64,000 bases of DNA from Sva-07 sp963829585 (GTDB lineage Bacteria > Actinomycetota > Acidimicrobiia > Acidimicrobiales > Ilumatobacteraceae). The stretch lies in assembly GCA_963829585.1 (NCBI GenBank), contig CAWHJD010000021.1, forward strand, positions 372,001 through 436,000, read 5' to 3'. The notes under the pieces were generated by a model. It saw only the letters and a program-made list of their open reading frames with translations, made no database searches and was not told the DNA's origin. The translations under genes and the position numbers were made by a program. Position 1 is the first letter of the stretch. Every line of letters begins with the position of its first letter. Positions 27,191 through 35,878 of the stretch are shown here, piece by piece.

Positions 27191-27385
27191 TTACGTCAGT
27201 ACTCCCATGAGGTGGCCGGGGACGAGTCGCTTGGTCTCGGTGGTGCCGGTCGTGTCGCCGTGATTCACGGACATGTGTCCGTTGCATCCCTGGACGACGT
27301 TCATCGGCCACGAGGCGGCGCCGAGCGAACCGACGTGCGGACGCGCAAAGACGACCGACGGTGCGGAAATGGGTGACATGCTCAT
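27191..27385 (-). CDS. Small ORF (64 residues) upstream of whiB7
   Basis: Unknown product beginning MSMSPISAPSVVFARPHVG and ending LVPGHLMGVLT. It has a good AAAGGA Shine-Dalgarno 8 bases before the ATG and a strong terminator just after the stop, so it is probably expressed. No membrane helix or clear signal peptide; one Cys. An inverted repeat (CTGACGT/ACGTCAG, 27179-27199) overlaps the stop codon. By position it may be a regulatory leader ORF for the WhiB7-like gene, although known whiB7 uORFs are usually shorter; an independent small protein is equally possible. Confidence 0.55.
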   Translation of the reverse strand: MSMSPISAPSVVFARPHVGSLGAASWPMNVVQGCNGHMSVNHGDTTGTTETKRLVPGHLMGVLT

Positions 27386-27437
27386 CGTTCGTCCTTTCGT
27401 CTCGCGGTGTCGTTGGTCATGATCGGGCTGGGCCCGA

Positions 27438-27450
27438 GTTGTCAGACAAC
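27438..27450. promoter_or_regulatory. GntR-type operator-like palindrome
   Basis: GTTGTCAGACAAC, a perfect inverted repeat around a central A, about 55 bases upstream of the small ORF start on the minus strand. TTGTCNGACAA resembles operators of FadR-branch GntR regulators. It may control the small ORF/whiB7 transcript; the regulator is unknown. Confidence 0.4.
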
Positions 27451-27489
27451 CATGTCGACCGGGGTCGGGTCAAGAGGGTTTCGCGAATC

Positions 27490-28464
27490 TCAGAGATCGA
27501 CGACGATCTTGCCGATGTTCGCGTTGGCTTCCATGTGACGATGTGCGTCGGCGATCTGCTCGAACGGATAGCGCGAATCGACCACCGGCTTCAGGCTCCC
27601 GGCGTCGAACAACGGGAGCATCTCGTCGATGAAGCGTTGACTGAGGGCCAACTTGCGCTCGAGTGGCCGGGCGCGCAACGTCGTGCCGATCCACGTGAGT
27701 CGCTTCGACAGGATCAGACCGACATTGACCGCTGCAGATCCCCCGCCCATCAACCCGACCTGGACGATCGTGGCGTCCATGCGCGCGGCCTGCATGTTCC
27801 GATCGACCTCGTCGCCGCCGATCACGTCGAGCACCACGTCGACACCGCCGGGAATCGCCGAACGAAGCTCGCCGAGCCAATCGGCGGGGCTGCGTTCGAG
27901 CACCACATCGGCGCCGAGGGCGCGGCAGGCGTCGGCCTTGCCGGCCGAGCAGGTCACCGCGATCCGGGCGCCGATCGCCCTGGCGATCTGGATCGCGGCG
28001 GTGCCGACCCCGGACGCGCCGGCATGGACGAGCGCCCAACGGCCGGACGTGAGTCCACCCTGCACGACGAGCGCGTCCCATGCGGTGAGGAACACCTCGG
28101 GTATCGCGGCAGCGTCAGCCGATGCGACGGTGGACGGCACGGGGAGTGCCTGACGAGCGTGCGTGACGACCTTGTCGGCGTAGCAGCCACCTGCTTCGAT
28201 GCCCATCACCCGGTCGCCGACCGCCCAGCCGACGACATCAACGCCGACCGCGGCGACCCGGCCCGAATACTCGAGGCCCGGGATCTCGATCGCCGGGCGC
28301 CGCGGGTCGGGATACATCCCCAGGCGCTGCAGGACATCGGCACGGTTGACGGCCGTGTGCTCGACGTCGACGACGAGTTCGTCACGACCCGCGGTGGGAT
28401 CGTCGACCTCCTCGATCGTGAGAACTTCGGGTCCACCGTGGGATCGGAGCACGACTGCACGCAT
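27490..28464 (-). CDS. NAD(P)H:quinone oxidoreductase (zinc-independent MDR family)
   Basis: MDR-superfamily quinone oxidoreductase, 324 residues, PIG3/QorA-like. Motifs: VNRADVLQRLGMYP, GLEYSGRVAAVG, the nucleotide fold ALVHAGASGVGTAAIQIARAIGA, and the C-terminal GKIVVDL. Catalytic zinc ligands of alcohol dehydrogenases are absent. It reduces quinones or enones with NADPH. It stands between the whiB7 region and orn with no evident functional link. Confidence 0.87.
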   Translation of the reverse strand: MRAVVLRSHGGPEVLTIEEVDDPTAGRDELVVDVEHTAVNRADVLQRLGMYPDPRRPAIEIPGLEYSGRVAAVGVDVVGWAVGDRVMGIEAGGCYADKVVTHARQALPVPSTVASADAAAIPEVFLTAWDALVVQGGLTSGRWALVHAGASGVGTAAIQIARAIGARIAVTCSAGKADACRALGADVVLERSPADWLGELRSAIPGGVDVVLDVIGGDEVDRNMQAARMDATIVQVGLMGGGSAAVNVGLILSKRLTWIGTTLRARPLERKLALSQRFIDEMLPLFDAGSLKPVVDSRYPFEQIADAHRHMEANANIGKIVVDL

Positions 28465-28498
28465 GGCCGGAACCTACCGGGTCCGATCGGACAGTCGA

Positions 28499-29080
28499 TC
28501 AGTCCGGCGCGGGTGCAGCCGCAGGAGCGGCCGCAGACACGGGTGCCCGAGTGACGAACACGTGCTCGCGGTAGTACGCCATCTCACGAATCGACTCGCG
28601 GATGTCGTCGAGTGCCCGATGCGAACCGTGCCCGCGGGGCCGGCTCGCGTCGACGTCCGGATACCACCGCTTGACGAGTTCCTTCACACTCGACACGTCG
28701 ATCGAGCGATAGTGGAGGTACTCCTCGATGGCGGGGAGGTAGGCGGCGAGGAATCGACGGTCCGTGCCGATGGAGTTGCCGCACAGTGGCACGGTCGCGG
28801 CCTCGGGGACGTGCTGCTTGATGAACTCCAGCGTTGCGGCGCCGGCATCCTCCAAACTGACGGTCGACGTCTTGATCTGCTCGAGAAGTCCCGACTTGGT
28901 GTGCATGTCGACCACGAACGGGTCCATGCGCGCCAATACCTCGTCGGGCTGGTGGACGACGAGGTCGGGACCTTCCGCGATGATCTGGAGATCGTCGTCG
29001 GTGATGATCGTCGCGATCTCGACGATCACCTCCGACGTGTGGTCGAGTCCGGTCATCTCCAGGTCCATCCACACGAGCAT
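28499..29080 (-). CDS. orn: Oligoribonuclease
   Basis: DEDDh exonuclease of 193 residues. Motifs: WMDLEMTGLD (Exo I, Asp/Glu), GNSIGTDRRFLAAYLP (Exo II) and RGHGSHRALDDIRESI (Exo III His/Asp). It degrades 2-5-mer RNA and pGpG, completing RNA and c-di-GMP turnover. ATG 29080 is chosen (MLVWMDLE); a GTG three codons upstream is possible. A Pro/Ala tail (AAAPAAAPAPD) extends the C terminus. Relevance to c-di-GMP is of interest since two pilus systems lie nearby. Confidence 0.94.
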   Translation of the reverse strand: MLVWMDLEMTGLDHTSEVIVEIATIITDDDLQIIAEGPDLVVHQPDEVLARMDPFVVDMHTKSGLLEQIKTSTVSLEDAGAATLEFIKQHVPEAATVPLCGNSIGTDRRFLAAYLPAIEEYLHYRSIDVSSVKELVKRWYPDVDASRPRGHGSHRALDDIRESIREMAYYREHVFVTRAPVSAAAPAAAPAPD

Positions 29081-29141
29081 CGACGTCACTGTAGAGCCCA
29101 CTTGCTGCGAAGGTGCCCAACTGCCGGGATCTGCTGCGATC

Positions 29142-29756
29142 ATGTGTGCGATGACCGCCTTCGCTGCCCTCCTCGGAGCGCCGGGGGTCGAAGAGGTCAG
29201 CGAACTCCGCGGCCGTGTGGGCTTCATGGCATTTCACGGCGGGGCCCTCGAGGCGATGACCGACGTGATCGCCACGCGGGCAGCGGATCGGGCCTCGGCA
29301 TCGCTCTATGCCGTGATCCAACCCGACGGGATGCGTGAACATCTCCCCTCGATCCAGATCCGGCCGGAGGAGTCGCCGCGCCTCCGCGCCTTCATCGACC
29401 ACGTCGACATCGTGGTCACCGTGCACGGATTCGGTCGACGTGGCTTCTTCAGCTCCCTGCTGCTCGGCGGCGGGAATCGGATCTTCGCCGACCACGTCGG
29501 CGCGTCGTTGCGGCGCTCGCTCCCCGCGTACGACATCGTGACCGACGTCGACGCGATCCCCGAACCGCTCCGAGGGCTCCACGACCGCAACCCGGTCAAC
29601 CTCCCCCGTGACGGCGGGGTCCAGATCGAACTTCCACCGCGTGTGCGGGGATCGAGCCCGATGTGGTGGGACTGGGAGGGCCCTGGCCTCACCCCGCACA
29701 CCGAATCGCTCATCGACGGTCTCGTCGATGCGGCCACCAGTTGGCCCGTCGGTTGA
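29142..29756 (+). CDS. Poly-gamma-glutamate hydrolase family protein
   Basis: About 204 residues, resembling the PGA hydrolase/YmaC fold (zinc-dependent carboxypeptidase-like). The zinc motif is AFHGGALEAMTDVIA (HGGxxE, ~residues 27-35) and a second His lies in VVTVHGFGRRGFFSS. The C terminus is LTPHTESLIDGLVDAA. No signal peptide. ATG 29142 or 29151 may be the start. Substrate not certain: bacterial relatives cut poly-gamma-glutamate. Divergent from orn. Confidence 0.72.
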   Translation: MCAMTAFAALLGAPGVEEVSELRGRVGFMAFHGGALEAMTDVIATRAADRASASLYAVIQPDGMREHLPSIQIRPEESPRLRAFIDHVDIVVTVHGFGRRGFFSSLLLGGGNRIFADHVGASLRRSLPAYDIVTDVDAIPEPLRGLHDRNPVNLPRDGGVQIELPPRVRGSSPMWWDWEGPGLTPHTESLIDGLVDAATSWPVG

Positions 29757-29774
29757 CGCTCACGCGCTCACGCA

Positions 29775-29817
29775 CACAAGGGTTGGCGGATCGGAAACAC
29801 AGGGGTTGGCGGAGCGG
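29775..29817. repeat. Imperfect 20-base direct repeat
   Basis: Two tandem units, CACAAGGGTTGGCGGATCGG and CACAGGGGTTGGCGGAGCGG, separated by AAA, lie in the 61-base spacer between two convergent genes. No function assigned. Confidence 0.5.
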
Positions 29818-30483
29818 TCAGGGGGCGAGGCGGGTGATGTGCCAGGAACCGTCGGCGCGTCGATAGCGGAGGCGATCGTGGAGGCGGCTGGGACGGCCCT
29901 GCCAGAACTCCCACTCCTCGGGCACGAGCCGCCAGCCGCCCCAGTGCGGCGGGCGCGGAACGACGACGTCGGCGAACTCCTCGTCGCACGCGATGACGAG
30001 CGCTTCGAGAGTGGAGCGATCCTCGATGACCTCGCTCTGCGGCGATGCCCACGCCCCGAGCTGGCTCTCACGCGGGCGCGACGCGAAGTACGCGTCGCTC
30101 TCGCCATCGCTGACGCGCTCGACCCGCCCACGGACGCGAACCTGACGATGGAGGTCGAGCCAGGAGAACACGGCGGCCGCAACGGGTGCCTGGTCGAGCT
30201 GTCGACTCTTGGCGCTGGCGTAGTTGGTGTAGAAGACGAGGCCGCGCTGATCGGCCTCCCGGACGAGCACGATGCGGGCGTCGGGGATCCCGTCGGCACC
30301 GATCGTGGCCACCGTCATCGCGTTCGGCTCCGCGACCCCGCCGTCGAGGGCATCGTCGTGCCAGCGGTTCCACTGCACGACCGGGTCAGGGTCGACATCG
30401 GTGACGTCGAGCCCCTCGGTCTCGTACTGGCGGCGCCGGCCCCACAGTTCGGCGCGACGATCGGGTGCGGCCCAGTCGGTCAC
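29818..30483 (-). CDS. pdxH: Pyridoxamine 5'-phosphate oxidase
   Basis: PdxH of 221 residues, FMN-dependent; makes pyridoxal phosphate from PNP/PMP. Motifs: PNAMTVATIGADGIPDARIV, FYTNYASAKSRQLD, RVRGRVERV, SRPRESQLGAWASPQS and the C-terminal WEFWQGRPSRLHDRLRY. GTG start at 30483 overlaps the serS stop (GTGA), so it is coupled to serS. Supplies the cofactor for PLP enzymes such as the decarboxylase at 13374. Confidence 0.94.
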   Translation of the reverse strand: MTDWAAPDRRAELWGRRRQYETEGLDVTDVDPDPVVQWNRWHDDALDGGVAEPNAMTVATIGADGIPDARIVLVREADQRGLVFYTNYASAKSRQLDQAPVAAAVFSWLDLHRQVRVRGRVERVSDGESDAYFASRPRESQLGAWASPQSEVIEDRSTLEALVIACDEEFADVVVPRPPHWGGWRLVPEEWEFWQGRPSRLHDRLRYRRADGSWHITRLAP

Positions 30484-31787
30484 GAGGTGACCCCGATCCG
30501 CTCGATGCCACGCATGTACGGCCGGAGCGCCTCGGGCACGGTGACCGATCCGTCGGCGTCGCGATAGGTCTCGATGATCGCCGCCCACACGCGCGGCACG
30601 GCGAGCGCCGAACCGTTCAAGGTGTGCACGAACTCAGTTCCCTTGAGCAGCTTGCCATCGGCGTCGTGGCGACGGAACCGGATGTTCGCCCGCCGCGCCT
30701 GGTAGTCGCTGAACCAGCTGATCGACGACACCTCGAGCCACGAGTCGACGCCGGGGGCGTACACCTCGATGTCGAAGCTGCGGTGGTGGCTCTGACCCAT
30801 GTCGCCGGTGCAGATCTCGATGATCCGATACGTGAGGCCGAGGCCGGCGATCGCCCGCTCGGCACGTGCCACCATGTCGTCGAGCAACGACGGTGCCTGC
30901 TCGGGGGCAGCGAGCGCCAGGATCTCGACCTTGTCGAACTCGTGGGCGCGCAGCATGCCGCGGGTGTCACGCCCCGCCGAGCCGGCCTCGCGGCGATACG
31001 ACGCGCTGTGCGCCATCATCCGGATCGGGAGCTGCGTGTCGTCGAGCGTCTCGTCGGCGTAGATCGACGTGAGCGGCACTTCGGCGGTCGGGATGCACCA
31101 CAGGTCGTCGCGCTCGATGGCAAACGCATCGTCGGCGAACTTCGGCAGCTGGCCGGTCGCGGTGAGGGTCGCCGAGGTCACGAGCGACGGCGGCCGCACC
31201 TCCTCGTGGACATCGGCGTTCAGGTCGAGGCCGTACTGGCACAGTGCCCGAGCGAGCGTGGCACCTGCCCCGCGCTGCATGGTGAACATCGCGCCGGAGA
31301 TCTTCACGGCGCGCTCGTTGTCGAGCACCCCCAGTTGCGTTGCCGTTTCCCAGTGCGGCACGCGCTTGTACTCGGCGGCCTCGGTCGGCCCGATCGGGCC
31401 CTTGACGACGGGGTTGTCGGAGTCGCCGGTGCCGTCGGGGGCATCGGGGTGTGGCAGGTTCGGGATTCCCAGCAGTAGCTGCCGGAGCGCCCCGGCGAGC
31501 TGGTCGTGTTCGGCTGCGAGCGAACGCTCGTCGTCGCCCAGCGCACGACTCTCCGCTTGGAGCTGCTCCGCGAGGTCGGCCTTGCCGTCACGGCGAAGCT
31601 GTCCGACCTCCTTGGAGATCGCGTTCACTCGGGCACGGATCGCATCACGGCGACCGGTGATGTCGATCAGCCTGGCATCGAGTGCGGCGGCGGCATCGAC
31701 GTCGGCGAGCACTGCGCTGCTCCCCCGTCGCCCGAGTGCAGCCCTGACGCCATCGAGGTCGGTGCGCAACAGCCGCTGATCGATCAC
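30480..31787 (-). CDS. serS: Seryl-tRNA synthetase
   Basis: Class II synthetase, 435 residues, typical length. An N-terminal coiled-coil arm (residues ~30-105) binds the long variable arm of tRNA-Ser. Motif 2 region: SYRREAGSAGRDTRGMLRAHEFDKVE; motif 3: LNGSALAVPRVWAAIIE. GTG start at 31787. Followed by pdxH with a 4-base overlap. The window also carries a tRNA-Ser gene at 62545. Confidence 0.96.
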   Translation of the reverse strand: MIDQRLLRTDLDGVRAALGRRGSSAVLADVDAAAALDARLIDITGRRDAIRARVNAISKEVGQLRRDGKADLAEQLQAESRALGDDERSLAAEHDQLAGALRQLLLGIPNLPHPDAPDGTGDSDNPVVKGPIGPTEAAEYKRVPHWETATQLGVLDNERAVKISGAMFTMQRGAGATLARALCQYGLDLNADVHEEVRPPSLVTSATLTATGQLPKFADDAFAIERDDLWCIPTAEVPLTSIYADETLDDTQLPIRMMAHSASYRREAGSAGRDTRGMLRAHEFDKVEILALAAPEQAPSLLDDMVARAERAIAGLGLTYRIIEICTGDMGQSHHRSFDIEVYAPGVDSWLEVSSISWFSDYQARRANIRFRRHDADGKLLKGTEFVHTLNGSALAVPRVWAAIIETYRDADGSVTVPEALRPYMRGIERIGVTS

Positions 31788-31832
31788 GAGCGCGAGACTA
31801 CCGGTCGCGATGCGAACGGACCGGGGCGATAC

Positions 31833-32768
31833 TCAGCCGGCGGAGCGGGGTGGCACCTGGGCGAACTCGCGCTCCACGTCACCGGTCGTCAACGGTGATT
31901 GCGAGTCGACGAGCGAATCGCCGGTGAGTTCGGCATCCGGCATCGGGTGTGGCCGTCGGTAGGTGTTGCCGTACTCGAAGCCGGACGCGAAGCGCTTGAA
32001 GAAGATGAAGACGATGATCGCCCACAGGAAGATGCCGCCACCCGTCTTCATGATCGCCCCGGCGAGCTGCTGGTCGAACACGACCGAGAGCCCCCACACT
32101 CGCACGGGCTGGTCGTAGGTCTTGTACACCGCCCCGTCGGCGAAGGTCAGCCACGCAGCCGGGACCGTCGGGACGAGCGACTGGATGAAGAGGTAGATGC
32201 ACTTGCCGATCGGTGAGATCTGCAGTTCCGGCAACGGGCCGACGACCGGCATCCACATCAACAGCGAGAACAACACGACGGCGAAGTGCAGCGAATAGTG
32301 CAGCGGGCCGTTGTCGACCGAGGCCGCAACGACGCCCGGAATGTGCGTGATGATGATCACTGCGTTGAACAGCACCGCGGCGATGACCGGCTTGGTGAAG
32401 AACACCACCACCCGGTAGAACCGGCCGTTGCCGACGAGCACCCGCAGCAACCACTCGGGGGTCGCCATGAGCACGAGTGGGGGCAGGAAGTAGCTCAGCA
32501 TCATGTGCTGGGCCATGTGCACCGAGTACAGGTACTCCTCGCCGAGGTCGTGGACGGGCCAGTCACTGGCCACCCACAGCATCACCATCGCACCGATGAA
32601 GCACCCGATGTTGAAACGGGTGACGGCAGGCTGGCCCGCAGGTACGGCCTTCGGTCCGATGACTCGCACCATGTAGATGTACGCGCCCGTGAGGAACCCG
32701 ACGAGGATCCAGACTTCGGGGTGCCACTGGAATCTCCAGGGGTCCGCTGCGGTCAGTAGGGCGAGCAT
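31833..32768 (-). CDS. ctaG: Cytochrome c oxidase assembly factor CtaG (caa3 type)
   Basis: Polytopic protein, 311 residues, with 7 or so hydrophobic helices, of the caa3_CtaG family. Family motifs: VHMAQHMMLSYFLPPLVLMA, FNAVIIITHIPG and FADGAVYKTYDQP, with several in-membrane His/Met that may handle copper. Needed for copper insertion into the caa3 oxidase in Bacillus. Last gene of the oxidase operon. Confidence 0.9.
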   Translation of the reverse strand: MLALLTAADPWRFQWHPEVWILVGFLTGAYIYMVRVIGPKAVPAGQPAVTRFNIGCFIGAMVMLWVASDWPVHDLGEEYLYSVHMAQHMMLSYFLPPLVLMATPEWLLRVLVGNGRFYRVVVFFTKPVIAAVLFNAVIIITHIPGVVAASVDNGPLHYSLHFAVVLFSLLMWMPVVGPLPELQISPIGKCIYLFIQSLVPTVPAAWLTFADGAVYKTYDQPVRVWGLSVVFDQQLAGAIMKTGGGIFLWAIIVFIFFKRFASGFEYGNTYRRPHPMPDAELTGDSLVDSQSPLTTGDVEREFAQVPPRSAG

Positions 32769-32789
32769 GTCAGGGGCGCTCGTTCGAGT

Positions 32790-33207
32790 TCAGCCGGTCC
32801 AGAAGTGGAACGTCGCCAGCACGGCGGAATACAGCACCACGGCGAAGCCGAGCCCCAGGTAGAAGAGGAAGCTGAACAAGCGGCTGTCGAAGCGAAGGTG
32901 CATGAAGAAGCTGGCAACCACCCAGAACTTGACGACCATCAACGCGATGAGCGTGGGAACCAGCCACGGCCCATCCGGACCCGCCTCGGTCGCCAGGATC
33001 TCGAGCGCCGTGAGGACTGCGAGGATGATCGCGATCCAGATGTACTGCCGATCGCTCGGCTCCTTGTGACCGTGCCCACCCTCGTGGATCGGTTCCGATG
33101 GCGGATAGGCAGGAGGAGTCTCGTCGGCGAGCTGGTCGGGTCCGATCAGGGCTTCGTGCTCGGTGTGGGGGAGATCGGTGTCGGTGATGTTCGGTTTCGC
33201 TGCTCAT
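32790..33207 (-). CDS. ctaF: Cytochrome c oxidase subunit IV (caa3 type), frame broken near start
   Basis: COX4_pro-type subunit, about 138 residues. It has an acidic/His-rich N terminus (PHTEHEALIGPDQLADE, then EGGHGHKEPSDRQYIW). Three helices follow: IAIILAVLTALEILATEA, PTLIALMVVKFWVVASFF and LFYLGLGFAVVLYSAVLA. The ATG at 33205-33207 is out of frame with the body; removing one A from GAAACC near 33192 joins MSSE to PNITDTDLPHT. The ORF length is 3n+1, consistent with one inserted base. It lies just after ctaE. Confidence 0.82.
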
Positions 33208-33208
33208 G

Positions 33209-33862
33209 TCAGGCCGGGATCAGGTAGACGAGGGTGAAGATGAGGATCCAGACGATGTCGACGAAGTGCCAGTACAGGCCGATCATCTCGACGGTCTCGG
33301 AGTTGTCGCCGGCCAGCTTGCCCTTCGCGAGCATGGCGACCAGTGACAGCAGCATGATGATGCCGACCGCGACGTGGACACCGTGGAAGCCGGTGAGCGT
33401 GTAGAAGCTCGAGGAGAACAGGCTCGTCGAGTAGCCCAGCCCTTCGCGGTAGAAGGTCGTGAACTCGTAGACCTGACCGGCGACGAACAGACCGCCGAGC
33501 AGTGCCGTGACGGTCAGCCACATCTTCGTGCGTTGCTCGTCCTTGCGCTTTGCCGCCGACACCGACATCACCATCGTGAGCGACGACATCAACAGCACAA
33601 AGCTGGTTGCGGACGTGAACGGGATGTCCCACAACTGGTCGGGACCGATCTGGCCGGACTGCCGGTTCCGGTAGAGCATGTAGGTGGAGATGAGCCCGCC
33701 GAACAGCAGGCACTCGGATCCGAGGAACAGCCACATGGCGAGCTTCGTGTTCGAAAGTCCCGTCGACGTGTGGTGTGGCAGACCGATGTGGTCCTGGCCG
33801 TCGTCGAGTCCGGCCGGGATCACGGCCTCGTGGCCCGATTCGGTGATCGTTGCGTCAGACAC
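33209..33862 (-). CDS. ctaE: Cytochrome c oxidase subunit III
   Basis: Subunit III of 217 residues with five helices. Hallmarks: MWLFLGSECLLFGGL (conserved in-membrane Glu ~50), TGFHGVHVAVG (His pair) and YWHFVDIVWI. GTG start overlaps the ctaD stop by 8 bases. It stabilises subunit I and its proton uptake path. Comparison with the degenerate paralogue at 38282 is instructive because all three signature sites are intact here. Confidence 0.94.
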   Translation of the reverse strand: MSDATITESGHEAVIPAGLDDGQDHIGLPHHTSTGLSNTKLAMWLFLGSECLLFGGLISTYMLYRNRQSGQIGPDQLWDIPFTSATSFVLLMSSLTMVMSVSAAKRKDEQRTKMWLTVTALLGGLFVAGQVYEFTTFYREGLGYSTSLFSSSFYTLTGFHGVHVAVGIIMLLSLVAMLAKGKLAGDNSETVEMIGLYWHFVDIVWILIFTLVYLIPA

Positions 33863-35861
33863 TGACTGCCAACTCCTTGCTCGGCTGATCGCCGCCGGGT
33901 GGTGGCGGATCGAAGTCGGACTCGTCAGCGGTCGGAGGCTCGAGTGCCCAACCGAAGAGGGCCAGCACTGCAACGGCCGCGCCGGCGACGATCAACAGCG
34001 TGCTGTAGATCACGCCGTAGGCGAGGATCGGGAACGCCAGTGCGAGCACCATCGGCCAGTACGAGGGTGACGGCAGATGGATGTGGGCGTCGGCGTACTT
34101 CTCCTCGAGGGAGATCACTTCGGCACCGGTGGCCACCTGCTTGTAGTCGTGCTGGTCGCCCTCGCCGACATCTTCGTACTTGCGATGGAAGAACTCGTCG
34201 AGCGTGTGCACGGTCGGGATGCGGTCGAAGTTGTGCTCCTTCGGCGGGCTCGTCGTGATCCACTCGAGGCTGCGGGCGTCCCACGGGTCGGCGGGGGCCG
34301 GCGGGTGCTTGCGGCTGACCCAGACGTTGACGAGGAAGAGGAAGGCGCCGATACCGAGGACGGCGGAGCCGATCGACGACACGAGGTTCCAGAACCCGAG
34401 GTCGAAGAACCCGTCGCCGGCACGATCACCCGTCCAGACGTACATGCGCCGTGGCTGGCCCTGCAGACCGAGGATGTGCATGGGCCCGAAGGTCATGTTC
34501 ATCCCGATGATCATCAACCAGAAGTTCCAGCGGCCGATCTTCTCGCTCAGCATCTTGCCGAAGATCTTCGGCCACCAGTAGTAGATGCCGGCGAACAGAC
34601 CGAGCACGGCGCCACCGAAGATCACGTAGTGGAAGTGGGCCACGATGTAGTAGGTGTCGGTCTGCTGCGTGTCCGACGGAGCAACGGCGTGCGTCACGCC
34701 CGAGAGCCCACCGATGGTGAACTGCACGATGAGGCCGATGGCGAAGAGCATCGACGTGGTGAACCACAACTTGCCGCCCCACATCGTGAGCGTCCAGTTG
34801 ATGATCTTCACGCCGGTGGGCACGGCGATCGCCATGGTCGCCACGGAGAAGACGGCGACCGAGATCGGCCCGAGACCGGCGGCGAACATGTGGTGGGCCC
34901 ACACGCCGAACCCCACGAAGCCGATCGCAGCGCCCGAGAAGACGACGAACGGGTAGCCGAACAGCGGCTTGCGGGAGAAGGTCGGCAACACCTCGGAGAT
35001 GATGCCGAAGGAAGGCAAGACGAGGATGTAGACCTCCGGGTGTCCGAAGAGCCAGAACAGGTGCTGCCACAGCAGCGGGTCGGCACCGGCCTCGACGGAG
35101 AAGAAGTTGGCACCGAAGTTCCGCTGGAACATCAGGAGGAACAACGCCACGGTGATCACGGGGATCGAGAACAGCAGCAGGAACTGCACGACGAGCGCCA
35201 TCCACGTGAAGATCGGCATTCGCATCAGATTCATGCCAGGCGCCCGCATGTTCAGCGCCGTGACGATCAGGTTGATGGCGCCGACCTGGGAGGCGACACC
35301 CGTGATCAGGAGGCCGAGCGTCCAGAAGTCGACACCGTTGGTCGGCGAGAACGGGACGGAGCTGTTCGGGGCGTACATGAACCAGCCGCCGTCGGCTGCG
35401 CCGCCGAGGATCCACGACGAGTTGATGAAGATGCCGCCGAACACGAACAGCCACAGGCTGAGCGCGTTGAGTCGCGGGAAGGCGACGTCACGGGCACCGA
35501 TCTGCAGCGGCATCATGTAGTTGGCGAACGCCGCCGCCATCGGCATCACGAAGAGGAACACCATCGTGGTGGCGTGCATCGTGAACATCTGGTTGTACTT
35601 GTCGGCGGACAGGATGGTGCCGTCGGGCTGCGCGAGCTGCGCACGGATCAGCAACGCTTCGATGCCACCCACGAAGAAGAACACCATGGCGACGACGCCG
35701 TACATGATGCCGATCTTCTTGTGGTCGACCGTGAAGGCCCACGACTTCCACCCGGTGGTCTCCACCGGACGGCGGAAGTTGCCGTACGAACTCGACGCGG
35801 TGACCGACGCGGGAGCTCCGGCCAGTGCCGGGGTGTCGGTTGGTCGTTCGATGATGGCCAT
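33855..35861 (-). CDS. ctaD: Cytochrome c oxidase subunit I (A1-type, catalytic)
   Basis: Heme-copper oxidase core, 668 residues, with 12 or more helices. All ligands are present: His96 in FTMHATTMVFL (heme a), His274 and cross-linked Tyr278 in FGHPEVYILVLP (CuB; Glu276 marks an A1 D-channel enzyme), His323-His324 in WAHHMF (CuB), and His409/His411 in VAHFHYVIFGG (heme a3/heme a). It reduces O2 to water and pumps protons. The C-terminal tail extends past the last helix (SLEWITTSPPKEHNF...DPPPPGGDQ). Downstream of ctaC, upstream of ctaE. Confidence 0.97.
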   Translation of the reverse strand: MAIIERPTDTPALAGAPASVTASSSYGNFRRPVETTGWKSWAFTVDHKKIGIMYGVVAMVFFFVGGIEALLIRAQLAQPDGTILSADKYNQMFTMHATTMVFLFVMPMAAAFANYMMPLQIGARDVAFPRLNALSLWLFVFGGIFINSSWILGGAADGGWFMYAPNSSVPFSPTNGVDFWTLGLLITGVASQVGAINLIVTALNMRAPGMNLMRMPIFTWMALVVQFLLLFSIPVITVALFLLMFQRNFGANFFSVEAGADPLLWQHLFWLFGHPEVYILVLPSFGIISEVLPTFSRKPLFGYPFVVFSGAAIGFVGFGVWAHHMFAAGLGPISVAVFSVATMAIAVPTGVKIINWTLTMWGGKLWFTTSMLFAIGLIVQFTIGGLSGVTHAVAPSDTQQTDTYYIVAHFHYVIFGGAVLGLFAGIYYWWPKIFGKMLSEKIGRWNFWLMIIGMNMTFGPMHILGLQGQPRRMYVWTGDRAGDGFFDLGFWNLVSSIGSAVLGIGAFLFLVNVWVSRKHPPAPADPWDARSLEWITTSPPKEHNFDRIPTVHTLDEFFHRKYEDVGEGDQHDYKQVATGAEVISLEEKYADAHIHLPSPSYWPMVLALAFPILAYGVIYSTLLIVAGAAVAVLALFGWALEPPTADESDFDPPPPGGDQPSKELAVSV

Positions 35862-35878
35862 GATTTATCGGGCTCCCA

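Noticed and set aside
32770..33207. Uninterrupted frame from the subunit IV ATG
   Set aside because: Arg/His/Pro-rich translation with no helices; the true subunit IV is in another frame after a one-base break.
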